The notes: generated from the letters alone by a model not told the origin. A DNA stretch of 64,000 bases from Labrenzia sp. THAF82 (GCF_009363435.1 NZ_CP045354.1:2756501-2820500), one strand, 5' to 3'; shown: positions 27,628-37,209, numbered from the stretch's first letter. Program-made: numbers and translations.

Positions 27628-28212
27628 TCATTCCATTCGCATGGCTTCTGTCTCGATGATCAGATTGACTTCGTCGCCAACAAATCCGTTGTCGACCGCA
27701 TAGTTCATTCCATATTGGCTGCGGATGACCGTTCCGCGAGCGCTAATGCCTAGCGTGAAGCGGCTGTGCCCAAACGGGTAGTTCGCTGCCTTGTTGAGGG
27801 TCACCTCAAGTTTTAGCGGATGTTTTTGCCCAAGCAGTTCAAGCTCGCCCTCAACGGTGCCGGTGGTATCGCTGGTGGGGGTACCTTCGGATGCGGTAAA
27901 TGTCATGACCGGGAACTTTTCCACGTTCAAAAAGTCCTTGTTCCGAACGTGATCGTCCCGGGCTTCATTGAACGATTCAACGCTCTTGGTATTGACGGTG
28001 ATTTCTACGTCAGTGAGCGTCTGCGTCTCCATGTCGTAGCTGAAGCCGCCCGCGAAATCCAAGAACACGCCAAGCGTGTCGGCATAGCCCAGATGATCGA
28101 CCATGAAGACGATTGTCGTGTGCTCCGGGTCGAGCTCATAGCGATGCGGCTCTGCAAGAGCAGGTGTTGCAGCGATCGAAAGGGCAAACAGGCTTCCTAG
28201 CAGTCTCGTCAT
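27628..28212 (-). CDS. YceI-family periplasmic lipid-binding-type protein
   Basis: 194 residues: signal peptide 1-20 (ending ALA), then a lipocalin-like barrel with the YceI opening YELDPEHTTIVFMVDHLGYA and the conserved DHVRNKDFLNVEKFPVMTF. Family members bind isoprenoid chains and are induced by acid, osmotic or oxidative conditions. It is convergent with the duplicated protein gene. Full length and typical. Confidence 0.94.
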   Translation of the reverse strand: MTRLLGSLFALSIAATPALAEPHRYELDPEHTTIVFMVDHLGYADTLGVFLDFAGGFSYDMETQTLTDVEITVNTKSVESFNEARDDHVRNKDFLNVEKFPVMTFTASEGTPTSDTTGTVEGELELLGQKHPLKLEVTLNKAANYPFGHSRFTLGISARGTVIRSQYGMNYAVDNGFVGDEVNLIIETEAMRME

Positions 28213-28754
28213 TGCGTCCTCTCAAGGGCTCCGGCCTTCGGTTCCAAAGAGAGCTAGCGCGTTTTGTCATCACGACAATGCCAAAGGAACGCTCACTTGT
28301 GGTGAGGGCTCGAGCAGAAAATACCGGGTAGCGTTTACAGACTTGCGATCTGTTACATCGGGGCCCTGGGCCGACAAATCATGGCGTGTGCTTGGCGAAT
28401 TTGCCCAACATTGCCCGATTGGTGACAAATGCGCAAAATCTGCACATCCTCTCAGTGGGGCCTGCAGTTTAAGTCGCCAATCTGGACCCATGAGACATCC
28501 AGCTTCAAAGACCACTTCATTTGCCCCATTTTCAATCGAACGACCTTATGTTCGCCGGCCAGGTTGGCGATCGCGCGGTGGCAACCTTACCCCGTCGGCC
28601 GTCTGTCCGGTTTTTCAAAACGACCAGGCTATAGACAAAACACTCCCACGCAGCCTGCGCCGAGACGGCTGGTGGCTGGAAACCTGATCTTGCCTCAGTT
28701 ATTTGTAATTGTTCTGCTGCCTATTGCGGAAATATCTTTTTCGGGAAGTCAATT
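28213..28754. other. 542-base stretch without a supported gene
   Basis: It lies between the divergent yceI-like gene and the next two-component operon and should contain both promoters. Open frames of ~115-126 codons on the plus strand lack ribosome sites and have odd composition (Trp-, Arg- and Pro-rich), so I treat them as chance. No hairpin with T-run was found. Confidence 0.5.
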
Positions 28755-29465
28755 TTGCCCAGCAAAACCATTCTTGTCGTCGACGATGACCCCAATATTC
28801 GTGAAGTGATCTGTTTCGCGCTTCAAAAAGCTTCCTATGCATTCGAGACGGCAGCTGACGGCAAGGAGGCGATTGACAAGACCAGCCTTCTGGACCCTGC
28901 GCTGATTGTCCTGGATATCGGTCTGCCTGAAATGGACGGGCTGGAGGTCTGTCGACACTTGCGGCGGAGCACGGATGTGCCGATCCTGTTTCTTTCCGCG
29001 CGCGATGATGAAATAGACCGGATTGTTGGGCTGGAACTCGGTGCCGATGACTATGTCACCAAACCTTTCAGCCCACGCGAATTGATTGCCAGGGTAGGTG
29101 CCATTTTAAAGCGCTACGGAGTTACAACTCAGGAACCTGAATTGCTGGAGACGTCGCTGTCGCACGGCATTGTCCTGCTGGAAAAGGATAAACGCCTGGT
29201 TACAGTGAGCGAAGCCAACGTCAGCCTCACAGCCATTGAGTTCGATATTCTGGCAGCGTTGTTGAGCCGACCCAAGATCGTTTTTACCCGCGAGCGTATT
29301 CTGGAAAGTGCCTACAAGGACAATATTCACGTCTCGGACCGGACGATCGACAGTCACATTCGAAACATCAGGGCCAAACTGAACGACGCCGGGTGCTCAG
29401 ATGCGATTGAAACCGTTCACGGGGTCGGATTTCGCCTCGGCAACTGCTCCGCTCGGCCCGGATAA
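28755..29465 (+). CDS. OmpR-family response regulator (TTG start)
   Basis: 236 residues read from TTG 28755, the only start that yields the whole receiver domain (PSKTILVVDDDPN) and that follows GGGAAG at the right distance. Phospho-acceptor Asp54 in VLDIGLPEMDG, Lys switch in TKPFSP, and a winged helix at ~140-230 (SDRTIDSHIRNIRAKL, VHGVGFRLG) are clear. The kinase gene follows 10 nt after the stop. The layout resembles CreB/CreC or ChvG-like pairs without a firm match. Confidence 0.93.
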   Translation: MPSKTILVVDDDPNIREVICFALQKASYAFETAADGKEAIDKTSLLDPALIVLDIGLPEMDGLEVCRHLRRSTDVPILFLSARDDEIDRIVGLELGADDYVTKPFSPRELIARVGAILKRYGVTTQEPELLETSLSHGIVLLEKDKRLVTVSEANVSLTAIEFDILAALLSRPKIVFTRERILESAYKDNIHVSDRTIDSHIRNIRAKLNDAGCSDAIETVHGVGFRLGNCSARPG

Positions 29466-29475
29466 GCATCCGTCA

Positions 29476-31104
29476 ATGCTGCTATCGCGTGCCTTCAGAG
29501 ACAAATGGCGCCCACCGCTTTTTTTGGTGGTGGCAGTCGTTCTCTGCATCATGTTGCTTGTGCCTTTTGCCGGCATTGCGTTTTTCAGGGTCTATGAAAA
29601 CCAGCTCGTCCAGACCACAGAAGCCGAATTGATCGCGCAATCGGCGGCCATTGCGTCCGTGGCGGCACAGCGTCTGGAACAAGTTGGTGGCGCCGATTTG
29701 CCACTGGGCCCGGTGGTTGAGCGCTCGGGTACCTCTTCCTACGATAAAGGTGCATCCGCTCGTCAGCCGGGTGGCAACTGGACACCTCAATTGCCGCTCC
29801 TTGACCTGAACAAGACGCGGGTGCTGCCAAGACGTCCCAAGCCACTGGCACCGCAGGCAGAAGTGCATTCAAGGACAGCACTTGTGGGAACGGAACTGGG
29901 GCCAATTCTTGAGAACACTCAAAAACTGACGCTTGCCGGATTTCGTGTTCTGGACGTCCATGGAACCGTCATTGCCGGCCGGGATGAACTTGGCCAGTCC
30001 CTTGCGCATGTCGCCGAGGTGCGATCGGCCTTGGAAGGGAATTATGCCAGTGTTCTCAGAGAGCGCGCCGTTGAAAATCCACAGCCGATCTATTCCATCA
30101 GTCGCGGCACAAGCGTTCGTGTTTTTATCGCACTGCCGATTGTCGTGAACGATAGGGTCGCAGGTGTTGTCTACGCCTCGCGAACACCGAGCAACATATT
30201 GAAGGAAATGTTCTGGAAACGCGAAACCGTGTTCTGGGTGTCGGTTTTCATTCTCGGAGCAACCTTTGTTGTCGGCTATATTTTTGCGCGCGCAATTTCA
30301 GGCCCGATCAAGGCGCTGACACACCGTTCGCTGAGGATCGGCACGGGAGATCGCGAAGCACTGAAGCCGTTGAAAATCCACGGTAACCGGGAAATCCATG
30401 CTTTATCTGAAAGCATGCTCGACATGTCGCGCAAGCTGTTTGATCGCAATGACTACATCAACACTTTCGCCAATCATGTCACCCACGAACTGAAGTCTCC
30501 GTTGACGGCCATCCAGGGTGCAGCGGAACTGCTGGCAGACAGCGATGGTCTGAGCGACGAAGATCGAAAGAGGTTCCTGAAGAATATTCTCCGCGATACC
30601 GAGCGTGCATCTTTGTTGTTGAACAGGCTCCGAGACCTGGCACGCGCCGACAGTGTCGAGATTGGAGGAGACTCGCGTCTTCAGATGGTTCTCGCCGAGA
30701 TACAGTCAAAAACCGAAGGTTTCGCGATTGATTGCGAAGGAAACGCAGACCTGCCCATGTCTGCGGAAAACGCCCGGATCGTTTTCTCAAATCTTATTGA
30801 CAATGCCCGTCAGCATAGTGCGGATCGTGTGGTTGTCACACCGCAAGCTGTGGGGAATGGGCTCAAGGTAAGTGTCAGCGACAATGGGAAGGGTATTTCG
30901 TCAGGGAACGCCGAACAGGTTTTCGACCTGTTCTTCACAACCCGGCGCGACAGCGGGGGCACCGGTATGGGCCTCGGGATTGTTCAGGCCCTTCTCAAGG
31001 CGCATGGCGCAACGATACGTCTTGGCCCACAAGTGCAAGGGGCGTGTTTCGAAATCTGGTTTCCGCCAAGGGCACGCCCAATCAAATCGTCCAACGAGAG
31101 CTGA
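29476..31104 (+). CDS. Membrane sensor histidine kinase, CreC-like layout
   Basis: 542 residues from ATG 29476. Helices at ~13-38 and ~251-271 flank a ~210-residue periplasmic sensor (sCache/PAS-like, with GFRVLDVHGTVIAGRDELGQSL). HAMP follows, then phospho-acceptor His337 in HELKSPLT and an ATPase domain (NLIDNARQHS, DNGKGIS, GGTGMGLGI). The HELKSPLT box and the single large sensor resemble CreC-type kinases. Its 3' end overlaps the convergent LysR gene by 23 bp. Confidence 0.93.
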   Translation: MLLSRAFRDKWRPPLFLVVAVVLCIMLLVPFAGIAFFRVYENQLVQTTEAELIAQSAAIASVAAQRLEQVGGADLPLGPVVERSGTSSYDKGASARQPGGNWTPQLPLLDLNKTRVLPRRPKPLAPQAEVHSRTALVGTELGPILENTQKLTLAGFRVLDVHGTVIAGRDELGQSLAHVAEVRSALEGNYASVLRERAVENPQPIYSISRGTSVRVFIALPIVVNDRVAGVVYASRTPSNILKEMFWKRETVFWVSVFILGATFVVGYIFARAISGPIKALTHRSLRIGTGDREALKPLKIHGNREIHALSESMLDMSRKLFDRNDYINTFANHVTHELKSPLTAIQGAAELLADSDGLSDEDRKRFLKNILRDTERASLLLNRLRDLARADSVEIGGDSRLQMVLAEIQSKTEGFAIDCEGNADLPMSAENARIVFSNLIDNARQHSADRVVVTPQAVGNGLKVSVSDNGKGISSGNAEQVFDLFFTTRRDSGGTGMGLGIVQALLKAHGATIRLGPQVQGACFEIWFPPRARPIKSSNES

Positions 31105-31978
31105 ACTCGCCTGCAAGATGATCTATCAATGCACGCACTCTGCGTGTCAGGTGCCTGTTGGGCGGGTAGAGGGCATACACCCCGAAATTCTCCGTCGCAA
31201 AGTCAGGCAGCACTCTTTCCAGCTTCCCCTCCTGAAACGCCTCTTCGACTGCATAGAGCGGAGCGCGTGTTATCCCCAAACCTCCAATTGCCAGCGCGGC
31301 CAGTGCTCTGGGGGCATTGGCCCTGACAGCACCACTTAGCCGGACGGTCTGTTCCTGGCCGTTGGTGTAAAAACGCCAGGTGTTCAGGTCCTGTTGGTTG
31401 TTGTCGACCAGACAGACATGCGTTTGCAGGGCTTTCGGATGTTGGGGCCGGCCATGTTGTTCCAGGTAATTCGGCGAGGCGCACATGACCAGGGGCATAT
31501 CTGACAGTTTTCGCGCGATCAGAGTGGAGTCCCGGAGAGTGCTGATGCGAATTGCCAGATCCAGCCCTTCTTCAACCACCGCCACTCGGTTGTCCGTCAA
31601 ATACATATCGAGCTCGACTTCAGGATGCGTGTTCAGGAAAGGCACCAGCGCTTCCGTCAACTTGGTGCTTCCGAAGCCTGTTGGTGCGGTGAGCCGGATC
31701 GGGCCGGCTAGGGCGCTCTGGCGTTCGCTGACGAGGGAGTCCAGATCATCGATCTGCTCCAGGATCGGGCGGCTTCGCTCCAGATAGGCCGTTCCGACAT
31801 CGGTCAGCGAAACGCTGCGTGTGGTCCGATTGAAGAGCTGGGTCCTGAGTTGGCCCTCCAGATGTCGAACATATTTGCTGACCAGTTTTGTCGATAGCCC
31901 GAGGCGGCGACCTGCGGCCGTAAACGAGCCCTCCTGAGCCACCGCCACAAAAGCTCTAATCGTTTCAATCTTGTCCAT
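31082..31978 (-). CDS. LysR-family transcriptional regulator
   Basis: 298 residues from ATG 31978 (MDKIETIRAFVAVAQEGS). Standard helix-turn-helix (SFTAAGRRLGLSTKLVSKYVRHLE) and effector domain of the CrgA/DsdC-like subgroup (LFNRTTRSVSLTDVG, IRLTAPTGFGSTKL). It is divergent from the glutathione transferase gene, 166 bp between starts, and so probably controls that gene and the flavin-reductase fusion behind it. Confidence 0.93.
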   Translation of the reverse strand: MDKIETIRAFVAVAQEGSFTAAGRRLGLSTKLVSKYVRHLEGQLRTQLFNRTTRSVSLTDVGTAYLERSRPILEQIDDLDSLVSERQSALAGPIRLTAPTGFGSTKLTEALVPFLNTHPEVELDMYLTDNRVAVVEEGLDLAIRISTLRDSTLIARKLSDMPLVMCASPNYLEQHGRPQHPKALQTHVCLVDNNQQDLNTWRFYTNGQEQTVRLSGAVRANAPRALAALAIGGLGITRAPLYAVEEAFQEGKLERVLPDFATENFGVYALYPPNRHLTRRVRALIDHLAGEFSSRWTI

Positions 31979-32144
31979 GATCTGCCTCTTGATTGGAGCG
32001 ACAGGTATTATTGTCGCCACTTTGTACATAATTATTGAACAAGATTGAGGATTATTTCCATATAGGAGAATTGGCATATTGCGATCAGCGGCCCGGCATC
32101 AAGGTCGGCAACCGCAGGAGGTTCAAGATCGCAAGGGTATGATC

Positions 32145-32765
32145 ATGTCCAATTCTATCAAAATTCACCGCTTTCCATTGTCCGGGCACTGCCATCGGGT
32201 TGAGCTGTTCTGCAATCTGACAGGCATCAAGCATGAGCTGGTTGATGTTGATCTGGCAGGTGGCGAGCACAAACAGGAACCATTTTTGAAGCTCAATCCG
32301 GTCGGTAAGGTCCCGGTCATTGAGGATGGCGATGCTGTGCTTGCCGATTCAAATTCAATCCTTGTTTATCTCGCTCGCAAATACGCACCCGAATGGTTGC
32401 CGACTGATGCGGTCGAGGAAGCCGAAATTCAAAAATTCCTGTCGTTTGCCGCTGGCGAATTGGCTGCAGGGCCTTGTGCGGCGCGTCTGATCACCGTCTT
32501 CGGTGTGCCGCTTGATCCTGAGCGCGCAAAAGAAGTGTCCGCACAGGCGCTCAGCTTCCTGGAGAACCAACTGGCTGGTCGTGACTGGCTTGTCGGCAAC
32601 CGTCCGACAATTGCCGATGTGGCGATGTACAGTTACGTGGCACATGCTCCGGAAGGCAACGTGTCTCTCGATCCTTACCCCGCCGTTAGAGCGCTCCTGA
32701 AGCGCATTGAAAACCTGCCGGGTTTCGTGGCGATGCCAGCAACCAAGGTTGGCCTGGCTGCCTGA
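32145..32765 (+). CDS. Glutathione S-transferase
   Basis: 206 residues from ATG 32145 (AAGGGT upstream; ATG 32139 is too close to that site). The thioredoxin-fold N-terminal half has HRFPLSGHCHRVELF, the cis-Pro segment GKVPVIEDGD and the DSNSILVYLARKY glutathione-binding motif. The helical C-terminal half contains the conserved PTIADVAMYSY N-capping box. It conjugates or reduces electrophiles with glutathione. The next gene, 67 bp away, is a redox fusion, likely the same LysR-controlled operon. Confidence 0.94.
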   Translation: MSNSIKIHRFPLSGHCHRVELFCNLTGIKHELVDVDLAGGEHKQEPFLKLNPVGKVPVIEDGDAVLADSNSILVYLARKYAPEWLPTDAVEEAEIQKFLSFAAGELAAGPCAARLITVFGVPLDPERAKEVSAQALSFLENQLAGRDWLVGNRPTIADVAMYSYVAHAPEGNVSLDPYPAVRALLKRIENLPGFVAMPATKVGLAA

Positions 32766-32832
32766 CAGCAGGACTTCCGGTCACTCTCAACTGGGTGACC
32801 GGTCCTTTGTTCAAAGTGAGGGAGATAATTGG

Positions 32833-34485
32833 ATGCTTAAGACTGATATCGGCATTGCCGCCGACACCGGACGGTCTCCCTTTCACAAGGGCGAGCAGCA
32901 GGTACAGGAACATATGGGGGAGCGTGATATCGAGCGCTGGGCCAAAGGGGCCATTCGGAACCATATGCCCGACCAGCACCGCGAATTCTTTGAAGCTCAA
33001 CCGTTTTTGATAGTCTCCGCAAGAGACCGGCAAGGCCGCCCCTGGGCGAGTGTTCTGGAGGGCGGCACAGGGTTCGTCGCGTCACCGGAGGCAACTCGAC
33101 TTGATATTGATGCCTTGCCATCTCCTGGGGATCCGCTGGCAGATACCCTCAAAGCAGGAACAGATATCGGAATTCTGGGTATTGAGTTGGCCACCCGTCG
33201 CCGCAATAGGGTCAATGGACGTGTTGTCGGAGACAAGGCAGGGCATCTGAACTTCGTTGTTGGTCAGTCATTCGGCAATTGTCCGCAATACATCCGTGAG
33301 CGGTCTTACTGGTGGCACGAAGGTCCGCTAGAGACCAAGGTTCAGCGCGGAGAGGGTCTGACATCGTCGCAAATCGACTGGATCAGGACCTCCGACACGT
33401 TTTTTATTGCGACGGGATACCAGGGCGACGGCGAAGATCCGGCCTTTGGGATGGATGCTTCCCACCGGGGCGGCGAAAAAGGTTTTGTGGAGGTGCTCGG
33501 CGACCGGACAATCCGCTTCCCCGATTATGCGGGAAACAGGTTTTACAACACGCTTGGCAACATCGTTCAGGACGGTCGCGCGGGCTTTCTGTTTCTGGAT
33601 TTCGCAAGCGGGAGCCTGTTGCAATTGACAGGGCGTGCAACGATTGATTTCGAATCCGACGAAGTACGCCGTTTTGCCGGGGCCCGCCAACTTGTCACTC
33701 TGGACATCGAGGATGTTGTTGAGACGACTGCGGCTTTGAGGCTTCGTTGGCAGGCGGAAGCGGAAAATGCCCGATCTTTGCGATTGATTGAAAAACACCG
33801 GGAAAGCGAAGACGTTGTGTCGTTCCTGTTTGAGGCACGCGATGGTGGCACTCTTGAGCCCTTTAAAGCCGGTCAACATCTTCCCATTGAACTGAGAATC
33901 CCGGGCTTTGACGAAAAGGTCCAGCGAACTTACTCGCTGTCGAATTCGTCGAACGGCAGGCACTATCGAATATCTGTGAAACGGGAGAGCAACGGCCTAG
34001 CTTCACGGTTCCTGCATGATGCCTTGCAACCGGGAACCATCCTTGAAAGCCGGAAACCCGCAGGTGATTTTTTACTGCCTGATGATAGCAAGCCAGTTGT
34101 TCTGGTGAGTGCCGGGATCGGTATCACTCCTATGCTCAGCATGGTGCAGTCGCTGGCAGTTAGCGGCGACAACCGAGCAGTCTGGTTCGTTCACGGGGCT
34201 CGCGATGGCGCACATCATCCGTTCAAACGCGATGTCGAGCAGATTTCCACGGAGAGCAGCAACGTTTCGACGTTGACGTTTTACAGCAGGCCGAAGGATG
34301 GTGACGAACAGGGGCGCGACTACGATGTTGAAGGGCGTATTTCAGGCGCGGCTTTGAAGTCGCTTGTAGCCCGAAGTGACGCCCATTATCTGCTCTGCGG
34401 GCCAGCTGTCTTTCTGGCCGGGATCCAGGCTGAACTCGAACTTATGGGAGTGCCTGAAGCGCTGATCCACACAGAAGCCTTTTGA
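32833..34485 (+). CDS. Pyridoxamine-phosphate-oxidase-like / ferredoxin-reductase fusion
   Basis: 550 residues from ATG 32833. Residues ~1-315 resemble the FMN-binding split barrel of pyridoxamine 5'-phosphate oxidase-like proteins (FLIVSARDRQGRPWASVLEG, FYNTLGNIVQDGRAGFLFLD). Residues ~325-550 are a ferredoxin-NADP reductase module with the FAD motif RTYSLSN (~365), the nucleotide-binding GIGITPMLSM (~428) and CGP (~521). Unlike many relatives it ends without a C-terminal 2Fe-2S domain. The fusion should pass electrons from NAD(P)H through FAD to FMN, perhaps to reduce quinones or organic oxidants. Confidence 0.9.
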   Translation: MLKTDIGIAADTGRSPFHKGEQQVQEHMGERDIERWAKGAIRNHMPDQHREFFEAQPFLIVSARDRQGRPWASVLEGGTGFVASPEATRLDIDALPSPGDPLADTLKAGTDIGILGIELATRRRNRVNGRVVGDKAGHLNFVVGQSFGNCPQYIRERSYWWHEGPLETKVQRGEGLTSSQIDWIRTSDTFFIATGYQGDGEDPAFGMDASHRGGEKGFVEVLGDRTIRFPDYAGNRFYNTLGNIVQDGRAGFLFLDFASGSLLQLTGRATIDFESDEVRRFAGARQLVTLDIEDVVETTAALRLRWQAEAENARSLRLIEKHRESEDVVSFLFEARDGGTLEPFKAGQHLPIELRIPGFDEKVQRTYSLSNSSNGRHYRISVKRESNGLASRFLHDALQPGTILESRKPAGDFLLPDDSKPVVLVSAGIGITPMLSMVQSLAVSGDNRAVWFVHGARDGAHHPFKRDVEQISTESSNVSTLTFYSRPKDGDEQGRDYDVEGRISGAALKSLVARSDAHYLLCGPAVFLAGIQAELELMGVPEALIHTEAF

Positions 34486-34515
34486 CATCGGAAGCCTTGA
34501 GAGTTCTTGGGCGGC

Positions 34516-34896
34516 TTAACCGTTGGAGACAAAGTCCACGTGAATGTGGTTGCCGTCCGGGTCCCAAAGATTGAAGGCGACCAGATCAAGGCCTGGTGGT
34601 CCAGAGCGGCGGTATTCTTCACCGCTTTCCTTTAGGCGTTGTTCGAATTCGGCAAGGCCTGTTGCGGTAAATGCGAAATGCTCCAGTTTCAGCTCCTTTT
34701 CGGAGCCAACCGCAAGATCGCCTTCAATTTCAACAAGGTGAATGACCGCCTGACTGCCCGCATAGAGCCAGGCCCCAGGAAAGGGGAAATCGGGCCGGGA
34801 ACCGGACTTCAGTCCCAGAACGTTTTCGTACCAGGCAACCATTGTCTGGAGTTGCTTCGTTCTCAAGTTGACGTGGTCGAGCTTTTCGATCTGCAT
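34516..34896 (-). CDS. Glyoxalase/VOC-family protein
   Basis: 126 residues from ATG 34896 (MQIEKLDHVNLRT). One VOC module pair is visible, with metal-type His in DHVNL, His in LEHFAF and a C-terminal DPDGNHIHVDF where the usual final Glu is replaced by His or Asp. Related proteins include glyoxalases, dioxygenases and fosfomycin-type resistance enzymes; the exact activity is unknown. It begins 4 nt after the upstream thioredoxin-like gene, so the two are co-expressed. Confidence 0.88.
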   Translation of the reverse strand: MQIEKLDHVNLRTKQLQTMVAWYENVLGLKSGSRPDFPFPGAWLYAGSQAVIHLVEIEGDLAVGSEKELKLEHFAFTATGLAEFEQRLKESGEEYRRSGPPGLDLVAFNLWDPDGNHIHVDFVSNG

Positions 34897-34900
34897 GGCG

Positions 34901-35455
34901 TTAGTGTTTCCATTTGATGGAGCAACCAATCGAGGGGATCTGCTCAAGCGGACCAGTTCCAGTTTCAGCGACCTGTTTCATTGCTTCAAAAAGGTCTCGT
35001 CGCATGTCGATGTCCGCGACATTCATGCGTGTTGCGTCCAGACGACCGCGATATTGCAGCCCAAGGCTTTTGTCGAAACCGAAAAAGTCGGGTGTGCAAA
35101 CCGCACCATAAGCCTGGGCAATGGCTTGGCTCTCATCGTGCAGATACGGGAAGGGAAAGGCTCGAGTTTCCGCGAGCCTTTTCATGTTAGCGAAATTGTC
35201 TTGCGGATAGGCGACGGGATCGTTTGAACAGATTGCGGCAATCCCGATGCCTAGTGCCTTTAGGTCCTGAGTATCGCGCACGATCTTGTCGAGTATCGCG
35301 AGCACGAATGGACAATGGTTGCAAATGAACATGACAAGCGTGCCATTTTCACCCTTCAGGTCATCGAGCCGATATGTTTTGCCATCAGTGCCCGGCAACT
35401 CGAATGTCGGGGCAGGCCAATTGAAATCGCAAACCGGGGGAGAAAGCGCAGCCAT
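34901..35455 (-). CDS. Thioredoxin-like / AhpC-TSA family protein
   Basis: 184 residues from ATG 35455, chosen for the GGAGG site 6 nt upstream; ATG 35467 is in frame. No signal peptide. The redox motif is CNHC (Cys45, Cys48) followed by cis-Pro region VCTPDFFGF. This subgroup (thioredoxin family proteins with ICNHCPFV) is thought to be a cytoplasmic peroxiredoxin-like reductase. It forms an operon with the VOC gene. Confidence 0.9.
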   Translation of the reverse strand: MAALSPPVCDFNWPAPTFELPGTDGKTYRLDDLKGENGTLVMFICNHCPFVLAILDKIVRDTQDLKALGIGIAAICSNDPVAYPQDNFANMKRLAETRAFPFPYLHDESQAIAQAYGAVCTPDFFGFDKSLGLQYRGRLDATRMNVADIDMRRDLFEAMKQVAETGTGPLEQIPSIGCSIKWKH

Positions 35456-35577
35456 GAAGTCCTCCATTAGATCGCAGGTACATAGCACAGAAATTTCCAC
35501 TTGAAGACACGTTGGCCTGCACAGGGACCAGAGGCCGCGCGCTTCTGGTTATCCCTGTACAAGACGTCATTTCGGCT

Positions 35578-35868
35578 TTAGCCGATCACGGTCATTTCGT
35601 TGAGCGTGAAATCGGCAACCGCGCCTTCTGTTGCCTTCATGTAGGCGGCAAGATGCGGCGCATTCATGTGTGTCTGCCACAGCTCACGGCTTTCCCAGTT
35701 CTCGTAAAAGAGAAAATGTGCGGGATTTTCGTTGTCCTGATGCAGGTCGTAGTTGATGCAACCCGCTTCGGCGCGGGTAATTTCGATCAGTTTCAGCAAC
35801 TCGGCTTTCACCAGGTCAATTTGATCCGGGTTTGCCTTGATATTGGCGACAATTGTCAGTCGGGACAC
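35578..35868 (-). CDS. Putative quinol monooxygenase (YgiN-like ABM protein)
   Basis: 96 residues, full-length ABM barrel: LTIVANIKANPDQIDLVKAE, AGCINYDLHQDNENPAHFLFYENW and the closing HMNAPHLAAY are the standard YgiN-family elements. Such cofactor-free dimers oxidise menaquinol-like quinols or handle reactive aldehydes. It is divergent from a LysR regulator with 103 bp between starts, the likely controlling arrangement. Confidence 0.93.
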   Translation of the reverse strand: MSRLTIVANIKANPDQIDLVKAELLKLIEITRAEAGCINYDLHQDNENPAHFLFYENWESRELWQTHMNAPHLAAYMKATEGAVADFTLNEMTVIG

Positions 35869-35971
35869 TGTTGATCTCCTGTTTGGTGTTCGTCGGTATC
35901 GACAACCTAATCACTTGACATTTACGGATAAAGAGGCATTTCTCGATTTCATAATCCGGAAATGCCGAATA

Positions 35972-36862
35972 ATGCTACTCGATAACATCGCCCTGTTCGT
36001 GAAGATCGTTGAGAATGGCAGCCTTGCCGCGGCGGCAAGACAAACTGGCTTGTCGCCAACGACCGTATCGGAGCGTCTTTCCGCATTGGAAACGCATTAC
36101 GGCGTCGCCTTGCTCAACAGAACAACACGCTCCTTAAGTCTGACCGAAGAAGGCCGCACGCTCATGCTTGGCGCGCGCCAACTTCTGGACGAAGCGGCCG
36201 ATCTTGATGGCCGCATAAGACTGGGAGCTCAAAACCTTTCCGGACTTATCCGTTTGAGTGCACCGCTCGACCTCGGCCGGACACTTGTTTCAGAAGCTAT
36301 CGCCGCCTTTCAGGCAGAGCATCCCGGCATATCCATCGACCTGCATCTTTCAGACGGATATGCAGATATCGTAGGTCTCGGCATTGATCTGGCGGTCCGG
36401 TTTGGTGAAATCGGAGACAGCACATTGCGCGTCCGCGCACTGCCGGCAAAGCCGAGGCTTGTTTGCGCGTCACCATCCTATATTGCAAGAAATGGGGCAC
36501 CGGAGACACCGCGTGATCTGCAGCAACATGCGTGCATCCTCATGCGTTTCGGTCAATCGACAGACAATGTCTGGAAGTTCATCTCTGGAGATGGAAAGCA
36601 GTCGGTGCGTGTCGATGGCTCGCTCATAGCCAATGACGGAGCTCTCGTGCGCCAATGGGGTCTGGAGGGCCGTGGCATCATGCTGAAGTCTGAGTTTGAC
36701 GTTATGAGTGACATCCGATCCGGCAGGCTTGTCCGACTGTTGCCAGAGCACAAAACACCAAAGCAACCGCTTCAAATGCTCTTTCCTCCCGGGCGTTCGC
36801 AGCCTCACCGGGTGAAAGTCTTTGCTGAGTATCTTGCGACCTGCTTCAAGACCTTTGACTAG
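35972..36862 (+). CDS. LysR-family transcriptional regulator
   Basis: 296 residues from ATG 35972 (MLLDNIALFVKIVENGS); the frame extends upstream into the divergent promoter and is rejected. Helix-turn-helix SLAAAARQTGLSPTTVSERLSALE and CrgA-type effector domain. It resembles the LysR at 31082 in subgroup. The divergent quinol monooxygenase gene is the likely target. Confidence 0.93.
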   Translation: MLLDNIALFVKIVENGSLAAAARQTGLSPTTVSERLSALETHYGVALLNRTTRSLSLTEEGRTLMLGARQLLDEAADLDGRIRLGAQNLSGLIRLSAPLDLGRTLVSEAIAAFQAEHPGISIDLHLSDGYADIVGLGIDLAVRFGEIGDSTLRVRALPAKPRLVCASPSYIARNGAPETPRDLQQHACILMRFGQSTDNVWKFISGDGKQSVRVDGSLIANDGALVRQWGLEGRGIMLKSEFDVMSDIRSGRLVRLLPEHKTPKQPLQMLFPPGRSQPHRVKVFAEYLATCFKTFD

Positions 36863-37209
36863 GGCAAGCGGGAAACGAAAGCGCAATCTTTTTTCTGGAA
36901 TTTCAAATTTCCGCTTGCGCTGAAAAGCAAACGGGCGCATATACGCCCCGCCCAAATTCGCACGTGCCCGAGGCCGTTCATGGGATGCTGAAACAGGACA
37001 TCTCTTAAGGGGTCACTGCCAGGAAAACCGCCAAGGGGCGGGGCAGACAAGATCCGGACGGCTTAAAGCAACGACGTAAGAGGGCTTTTTTGGTCTCGGC
37101 CGGGGTTTCCAATCTCCGGTGTCACTGAAGAGGCACTTGTTACATCATTGCCCGACGTGCGGCTCGGTACTTCCGATCCAATCAACGGCATTCCCGACGC
37201 GGGAAAGCA
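36863..37209. other. Intergenic stretch upstream of the polyamine leader
   Basis: 347 bases between the LysR stop and the upstream ORF of the ornithine decarboxylase leader. A GGGCG-CATATA-CGCCC hairpin (36933-36948) lies 70 nt past the LysR stop and may end that transcript, though no T-run follows. The promoter for the decarboxylase should lie here. No protein gene is supported. Confidence 0.5.

Noticed and set aside
28380..28420. TTGGCGAATTTGCCC as a sigma-54 promoter
   Set aside because: The GG-GC spacing is 7 nt, not the 10 nt that sigma-54 elements require.
28343..28809. Two overlapping plus-strand frames of 114 and 126 codons before the response regulator at 28755
   Set aside because: No ribosome site, biased Trp/Arg/Pro composition, and the second overlaps the response-regulator start in another frame.
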